Under the pieces are notes generated by a model. That model was not told the origin of the DNA. It was given only the letters and a program-made list of their open reading frames with translations, and did no database searches. A stretch of 46,705 bases of DNA from Rhodocyclales bacterium (GTDB lineage: Bacteria > Pseudomonadota > Gammaproteobacteria > Burkholderiales > Rhodocyclaceae): the NCBI GenBank assembly GCA_026399435.1, contig JAPLQX010000036.1:1-46705 (forward strand), given 5' to 3'. Below are positions 42,406 through 46,705 of this stretch, in pieces. The translations under genes and the position numbers were made by a program. Numbering within the stretch: the stretch's first letter is position 1; each line of letters starts with the position of its first letter.

Positions 42406-44097
42406 CTAGTCGTCCTGCCGCAGGTGCGGCTTGGCCATTTCGCGAATCTCCGCGCGGCGCGCCTCGATGGCAGTAACTTCCGCTTCCTGTTCCGGTGTCA
42501 GGTTGCTCACGTTCCCGGGGTGCACCTGCTCCTTCTGGGCCTTGGCGCGCTCGAGTGCTGCCGCGATCAGCGCCTTCTTCGTATCATCTTCCGGCGTGGC
42601 GGCGGGCTTTGCAGCTTCGGCTATTGCCGCAGCCGCCTTTTCACGTCCGGCGGCGGTCTTTGCCGCGAGTTTGGCGGCCTTTTCCTGCTTCTCGCGCTCT
42701 TCGCGCAACAGGCGGAACTCGTAACGCTCGCGCGCTATGTCGGCGGCCTCCTTGTCGACTTCGCGCGCCCAGATTTCGCTCTTGGCAAAGCGGTAGTAGT
42801 CGACCAGCGGAATATGTGACGGGCATACGTAGGCGCAGCAACCGCATTCGATGCAGTCGAAGAGCTTGTATTCCTGGGCCTTGCCGAAAATCTTCGCCCG
42901 CGAGAACCAGTACATCTCGAACGGCTGCAGGTCGGCAGGGCAGGCCTTGGCGCATTCGCCGCAGCGGATGCAGGGCATCTCGGGCGGCGGCGGCGGGAAC
43001 AGTTTCCTGGATCCGACCAGGACGCAGTTTGTGGCCTTGACCACCGGGACTTCATCGCCCGGCATCAACAGGCCCATCATCGGACCGCCCATGATCACGC
43101 GGTCGCTGTCGGGTAGCGGATCACAGAGCGCCACCAGATCGCGCATCGGTGTGCCGAACAGCGCTTCATAGTTGCGCGCCTGGCCCACATTGCCGGCGAC
43201 GGTGACGATGCGCGAGATCAGCGGCTGCCCGAGCGCGATCGCCTCGTAAACAGCATATGCCGTGCCGACGTTGAAACACTGCACGCCATAGTCGGTCGAG
43301 CGCTTGCCGTGCGGCACCTCGATCCCTGTCAGAACCCGGATCAGCTGTTTGGCGCCGCCCGCCGGATAGCGCGTCGGCACGGAGACCACCTGCATCGCCA
43401 AATCACCGGCGGCCTGATTGGCGGCCTGGGCTGCGATTTCCATGGCGGCGATGGCTTCCGGCTTGTTGTCCTCGATGCCGATCAGCACTTGCCTCGCGCT
43501 GAGCATCTCGCGCATGATGATCGCGCCCTTGAGGATCGTTTCGGCGCGCTCGCGCATCAGCACGTCGTCGCAGGTAATGAAGGGCTCGCATTCGGCACCG
43601 TTCAAGACCAGGGTATCGAGTTTTCCGTGCTTTCCGGGATTGAGTTTGAGGTGGGTGGGGAACACCGCCCCGCCCAGTCCGACGACGCCGGCATCGCGCA
43701 GGTAGTCGCGGGTCTGCGTCGGCGAGGCCTTGCGGAAGTCAAAGGGCTGGCGCGCAATCCATTCGTCGCGGCCATCCGGCTCGATGACCACGCAGAGTGC
43801 CGAAAGCCCCGAGGTATGCGGCATCAGGCGCATTTCGACGGCGACCACGGCGCCCGAGGTCGAGGCATGCACCGCCGAAGACGCATTGCCGTCGGCACCG
43901 CCGATGCGCTGGCCCTTGAGTACGCGTTCGCCCGCCTTCACCAGCGGGCGGGGCATGCCGCCGATGCTCTGGTGCAGCGGGATCACGAGCAGAGTCGGCG
44001 TTGGCGCCACGGCGATCGGCAGCCCGGTCGAGGCTTCCTTGTTGTACGCGGGCTTGACGCCGCCGTGAAACTTGAACAGGCGCTGCAGTGCGCTCAT
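42406..44097 (-). CDS. rnfC: Rnf electron transport complex subunit RnfC
   Basis: A 563-residue peripheral subunit that binds NADH and FMN. Family blocks: [13 protein letters not shown] at the start, [16 protein letters not shown] near 145 and [13 protein letters not shown] near 170. Two [4Fe-4S] motifs follow: [12 protein letters not shown] near 374 and [12 protein letters not shown] near 414. The C-terminal ~110 residues are Lys/Ala/Glu-rich. The frame is open further upstream through rnfB, but the start at 44097 overlaps the rnfB stop as ATGA and matches the family. A sequence like the 24-bp repeat occurs at 43992-44016 within the coding region. Confidence 0.94.
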   Translation of the reverse strand: MSALQRLFKFHGGVKPAYNKEASTGLPIAVAPTPTLLVIPLHQSIGGMPRPLVKAGERVLKGQRIGGADGNASSAVHASTSGAVVAVEMRLMPHTSGLSALCVVIEPDGRDEWIARQPFDFRKASPTQTRDYLRDAGVVGLGGAVFPTHLKLNPGKHGKLDTLVLNGAECEPFITCDDVLMRERAETILKGAIIMREMLSARQVLIGIEDNKPEAIAAMEIAAQAANQAAGDLAMQVVSVPTRYPAGGAKQLIRVLTGIEVPHGKRSTDYGVQCFNVGTAYAVYEAIALGQPLISRIVTVAGNVGQARNYEALFGTPMRDLVALCDPLPDSDRVIMGGPMMGLLMPGDEVPVVKATNCVLVGSRKLFPPPPPEMPCIRCGECAKACPADLQPFEMYWFSRAKIFGKAQEYKLFDCIECGCCAYVCPSHIPLVDYYRFAKSEIWAREVDKEAADIARERYEFRLLREEREKQEKAAKLAAKTAAGREKAAAAIAEAAKPAATPEDDTKKALIAAALERAKAQKEQVHPGNVSNLTPEQEAEVTAIEARRAEIREMAKPHLRQDD

Positions 44098-44657
44098 GTC
44101 GACTCCCGCTGCGCCGGGTTGATCTTGACCACGGGATACTTCCACTTCCAGTTTTCCACGCTCTCGCCGGTCGATTGCATCGAGATGCAATCGACCGGGC
44201 AGGGCGGTAGGCACAGTTCGCAGCCGGTGCAAAGCGGCGCCACGACGGTGTGCATCTGCTTTGCGGCACCGACGATCGCATCGACCGGACAGGCCTGTAT
44301 GCACAGCGTGCAACCGATGCAAACCTGTTCGTCGATGACGGCGACGGACTTGGGCTTTTCGATGCCGTGTTCGGCGGAAAGCGACTTGAACTCGCGGCCG
44401 AGGAGATCGGCGAGCTTGTGAATGCCTTCCTCACCGCCCGGCGGGCACTGGTTGATTTCGGCCTCGCCCTTGGCGATGGCCTGGGCGTATGGCTTGCAAC
44501 CGGGGAAGCCGCACTGGCCGCATTGCGTCTGCGGCAATATGGCGTCGATCTTTTCGACCAGCGGATCGCCTTCGACGCGAAACCGCACCGCCGCGTAGCC
44601 GAGCGCGGCGCCCAGCACGAGGGCGCCGAAGGCCATGACCAGAATTGCTTCGAGCAT
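44094..44657 (-). CDS. rnfB: Rnf electron transport complex subunit RnfB
   Basis: A 187-residue ferredoxin-like subunit. One N-terminal helix ([20 protein letters not shown]) is followed by the four-Cys cluster motif CGQCGFPGC with a later CPPGG near 46-70. Two [4Fe-4S] motifs come next: [12 protein letters not shown] (~113) and [12 protein letters not shown] (~143). It passes electrons between ferredoxin and the membrane subunits. It lies two bases from the end of rnfA and overlaps rnfC. Confidence 0.95.
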   Translation of the reverse strand: MLEAILVMAFGALVLGAALGYAAVRFRVEGDPLVEKIDAILPQTQCGQCGFPGCKPYAQAIAKGEAEINQCPPGGEEGIHKLADLLGREFKSLSAEHGIEKPKSVAVIDEQVCIGCTLCIQACPVDAIVGAAKQMHTVVAPLCTGCELCLPPCPVDCISMQSTGESVENWKWKYPVVKINPAQREST

Positions 44658-44659
44658 GG

Positions 44660-45244
44660 CTACTTGTACTTGTCCAGCCCGGCGAAACCCATGAAGGCGA
44701 GGCTCATCAGGCCCGCGGTAATCATGGCGATCGCCGTACCGCGGAAGTGGACTGGAACGTCTGCGGCTTCCAGCCGTTCGCGGATGCCGGCGAACAGGAT
44801 CAGCGCGAGCGTGAAGCCGACCGCGCTGCCAAAGCCGAACAGCAGCGACTCAAGAAAGTTATGACGCAGGCTGACGTTGAGCAGCGGGATGCCGAGTACG
44901 GCGCAATTGGTCGTGATCAGCGGCAGGTAGATGCCCAGCACCTGGTGCAGCAGCGGACTGGTCTTCTGGATCACCAGTTCCGTGAGCTGCACGATGGCGG
45001 CGATGGTGACGATGAAGGACAGGGTGCGCAGGTACTCGAGCTGATTGGGTATCAGCAGCCAGCGATCAATGACGAAGCTCGCCCCGCAGGCCATGGTCAG
45101 GACGAAGGTGGTGGCCGCCCCCATGCCAACGGCTGTCTCGAGCTTCTTGGAGACGCCCATGAAAGGACACAAGCCGAGAATGCGGACGAAGACGACGTTG
45201 TTGACCAGGACGGCGCCGAGAACAACGAAGAGATAGCTGGTCAT
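44660..45244 (-). CDS. rnfA: Rnf electron transport complex subunit RnfA
   Basis: A 194-residue membrane subunit with six helices, starting [30 protein letters not shown] and containing [16 protein letters not shown]. Its two conserved cysteines (GLCPF, TNCAV) are membrane cluster ligands paired with RnfE. It is the first gene of rnfABCDGE. The start at 45244 matches the family; an in-frame ATG 11 codons upstream adds no conserved sequence. No strong ribosome site is seen. Confidence 0.94.
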   Translation of the reverse strand: MTSYLFVVLGAVLVNNVVFVRILGLCPFMGVSKKLETAVGMGAATTFVLTMACGASFVIDRWLLIPNQLEYLRTLSFIVTIAAIVQLTELVIQKTSPLLHQVLGIYLPLITTNCAVLGIPLLNVSLRHNFLESLLFGFGSAVGFTLALILFAGIRERLEAADVPVHFRGTAIAMITAGLMSLAFMGFAGLDKYK

Positions 45245-45313
45245 GAGGTGCGGAAAGCCACGGTTGCTCCGCAACAATTGGTGGAGATCAAATTATCTCG
45301 CTTTTAACGGTAT

Positions 45314-45340
45314 CGGTACATGCGGATACAAATTGTACCG
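45314..45340. promoter_or_regulatory. perfect inverted repeat upstream of rnfA
   Basis: CGGTACA-N13-TGTACCG, seven paired bases per arm, lies between the pyrD stop and rnfA, 70-96 bases before the rnfA ATG. A GATAAT that could be an rnfA -10 lies on the same (minus) strand downstream at about 45292. It could be an operator for rnf or a weak pyrD terminator; no T-run follows. Confidence 0.4.
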
Positions 45341-45343
45341 CGC

Positions 45344-46357
45344 TCAGATGCTGGTAGCTTCAATGCACTCGGCGACCAGCTGCGGGCCCCTGTAGATCAG
45401 CCCGCTGTAGATTTGCACGAGCGCGGCGCCCGCCTCCAGCTTGGCCCGCGCTCGCTTGCCGCTGGTAATGCCGCCGGCAGCAATGACGGGCAATTCCCCA
45501 CCCAAAGCATGGGTAAGACTGCGGATCACGGCAGTGGACTTTTCGAACAGCGGGCTGCCGGAAAGCCCGCCCGCTTCGGCCGCCAGGGGCGATGTTTCGA
45601 CGCCTTCGCGACCCAGTGTCGTGTTGGTCGCGATGACCGCGTCGATCCGGTGCCGCCGGAGGGCATCCGCGATGTTGGCGATCTGGCCCGAGTCGAGATC
45701 GGGTGCGATCTTCAGCGCCAGCGGAACGTACTTGCCGTGCGTTTCGGCAAGCGCGGTCTGCCGGGCTTTCAAAGCGCCCAGCAGGGCGTCGAGTTCGGAT
45801 GCTCCCTGCAATTGACGCAGGTTCTTGGTATTGGGCGACGAAATGTTGACCGTGATGTAGCTGGCCAGCGGATAAGCCTTGTCGAGGCAGAGCAGGTAGT
45901 CATCGACCGCCCGCTCGATGGGCGTATCGAAGTTCTTTCCTATGTTGATGCCAAGGATGCCGCGATAGCGCACCAACGCCAGTCGCTCACGCAATGCGTC
46001 GATCCCCGCATTGTTGAAACCCATGCGGTTGATGATCGCCTCATGTTCCGGCAGCCGGAACAGGCGGGGTTTGGGGTTGCCGGGTTGGGGGCGGGGCGTG
46101 ACCGTGCCCACTTCCAGGAAGCCGAAGCCGAGGCGGCTCAGGCCGTCGATAGCGGTCCCGTTCTTGTCGAGGCCGGCTGCCAGGCCGACACGGTTGGGGA
46201 ACTTGAGCCCCATGACCTCGACCGGCTTGCCGCTTACAGGTGACGAGCGGATGAGTCCCAGTGAATCGCCAATCGCGAGAAGGCGAAGCGTCAACTCGTG
46301 GGCATGCTCGGCATCGAGCGCGAAGAGGAACGGTCGGACCAGCGCATATGGACTCAT
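45344..46357 (-). CDS. pyrD: dihydroorotate dehydrogenase, class 2 (quinone)
   Basis: A 337-residue membrane-associated flavoenzyme of pyrimidine synthesis that oxidises dihydroorotate with quinone. Class 2 features: an N-terminal amphipathic extension ([27 protein letters not shown]), [41 protein letters not shown], the catalytic Ser block [14 protein letters not shown] and FMN-binding VIAAGGI and [10 protein letters not shown]. The length is normal. It reads away from the rRNA promoter to its right. Confidence 0.95.
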   Translation of the reverse strand: MSPYALVRPFLFALDAEHAHELTLRLLAIGDSLGLIRSSPVSGKPVEVMGLKFPNRVGLAAGLDKNGTAIDGLSRLGFGFLEVGTVTPRPQPGNPKPRLFRLPEHEAIINRMGFNNAGIDALRERLALVRYRGILGINIGKNFDTPIERAVDDYLLCLDKAYPLASYITVNISSPNTKNLRQLQGASELDALLGALKARQTALAETHGKYVPLALKIAPDLDSGQIANIADALRRHRIDAVIATNTTLGREGVETSPLAAEAGGLSGSPLFEKSTAVIRSLTHALGGELPVIAAGGITSGKRARAKLEAGAALVQIYSGLIYRGPQLVAECIEATSI

Positions 46358-46481
46358 GGCGCAGGATTCTACGATGCCCGCGGGCAGAAGATTTCAGTTT
46401 CAGCGCAACGCGCGGGGCGGCACTGAAACCCGGCTTCGCGTCGCCTTCTGCACGAGCCGGAAAGAAAAAAGAGGGAAGGGG

Positions 46482-46510
46482 TTTACACAAAGGAAATGGC
46501 CCCCTATAAT
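46482..46510 (+). promoter_or_regulatory. strong sigma70 promoter, rRNA operon type
   Basis: TTTACA (46482-46487) and a perfect TATAAT (46505-46510) with the ideal 17-base spacer. Upstream is an A-rich tract (AAAGAAAAAAGAG), which could be an UP element. The transcript would start near 46517 and run out of the window. Confidence 0.8.
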
Positions 46511-46562
46511 CTCCCTTCTCTGCTGATTGCGGAGCCGCTGAAGGAAGAGAAGGAAGGCGGAA

Positions 46563-46574
46563 GTTCTTTAAAAA
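46563..46574 (+). promoter_or_regulatory. boxA-like antitermination element of an rRNA leader
   Basis: GTTCTTTAAAAA resembles the boxA core of rRNA leaders. The following CCGATAGGTGTAGGTGCTTG is like the conserved sequence found before 16S genes in betaproteobacteria (CCGATAAGTGTGGGCGCTTG type). No part of mature 16S is visible before the window ends at 46705, so the rRNA gene is predicted just beyond the edge. Confidence 0.7.
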
Positions 46575-46705
46575 CCAAACAACCGATAGGTGTAGGTGCT
46601 TGCTGTGCTGGAGGTGGTGGCGGGTGGTCGTTCCGAAATCGAAGGGACGGCTGCTGATCCAAGCGTAAGAGTTTGGGTTGAGTTCTGAGGGTAGTTCGCA
46701 AGAGC

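Noticed and set aside
43992..44016. Copy of the 24-bp repeat inside rnfC
   Set aside because: Resemblance is partial and the codons encode the conserved RnfC region [12 protein letters not shown], so convergence with coding sequence is more likely than a true repeat.
46529..46538. GCGG-AG-CCGC considered as boxB hairpin of the rRNA leader
   Set aside because: The loop would be only two bases, so a stable hairpin is doubtful.

Overview
The window is GC-rich, densely coded bacterial DNA. Its gene content (NsrR/NnrS/hemerythrin nitric oxide cluster, NtrC/sigma54-type nitrate assimilation, rnfABCDGE-nth, class 2 PyrD next to an rRNA leader) fits a betaproteobacterium, most likely of the Rhodocyclales. 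That placement is an inference from gene content and style, not from a marker gene.

Layout. (1) About 1-4.4 kb: a minus-strand run of genes for nitric oxide and metal-centre handling (ccoG start, hemerythrin, His-rich periplasmic protein, ferredoxin-NADP reductase, NnrS-like membrane protein, DUF2249, MIP18/DUF59), divergent from an nsrR-type Rrf2 regulator across a promoter region with two matching palindromes. (2) 4.4-5.6 kb: small conserved proteins and a MarR regulator. (3) 5.7-18.9 kb: nitrate/nitrite assimilation. It holds a DsrC/TusE-like protein, NasT, a leader with a sigma54 promoter and an ANTAR-type hairpin/terminator, the nitrate ABC transporter NrtABC, a membrane-anchored PP2C phosphatase-kinase fusion, a formate/nitrite-family channel, NirB, NirD and the NasA nitrate reductase. 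Nitrate is imported, reduced by NasA to nitrite, then by NirBD to ammonium. Sequence signals point to nitrogen control (NtrC/sigma54) at three promoters and NasT antitermination at one. No nasS is present.

(4) 19-31 kb: htpG, a deoxyinosine-glycosylase-family protein, an HD-GYP response regulator overlapping a very large multi-PAS hybrid histidine kinase, and glycogen phosphorylase. (5) 30.9-34.2 kb: an accessory stretch with an AT-rich orphan membrane protein, an HTH regulator with a possible partner remnant, a LysE exporter, a DUF4345-like protein and a Lys/Cys-rich secreted protein. Short dispersed repeats cluster here. (6) 34.2-38.8 kb: an orphan GspE/PilB-type ATPase, a Tat-exported FecR-like protein, and a VWA (CoxE-like)/MoxR ATPase pair. 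(7) 38.9-46.4 kb: DUF1841, nth and the Rnf complex (rnfA-B-C-D-G-E reading leftwards), then pyrD. (8) The right end holds a strong sigma70 promoter and a boxA-like element typical of an rRNA operon leader. The 16S gene itself lies beyond the window.

Four repeat families were seen by eye: a ~118-bp intergenic element (two copies), paired 'GTCATTCCGG' hairpins (two loci), a double-hairpin element (two copies, one inside a coding region) and a ~24-bp motif (six intergenic copies). No tRNA, complete rRNA, CRISPR array or transposase was recognised.
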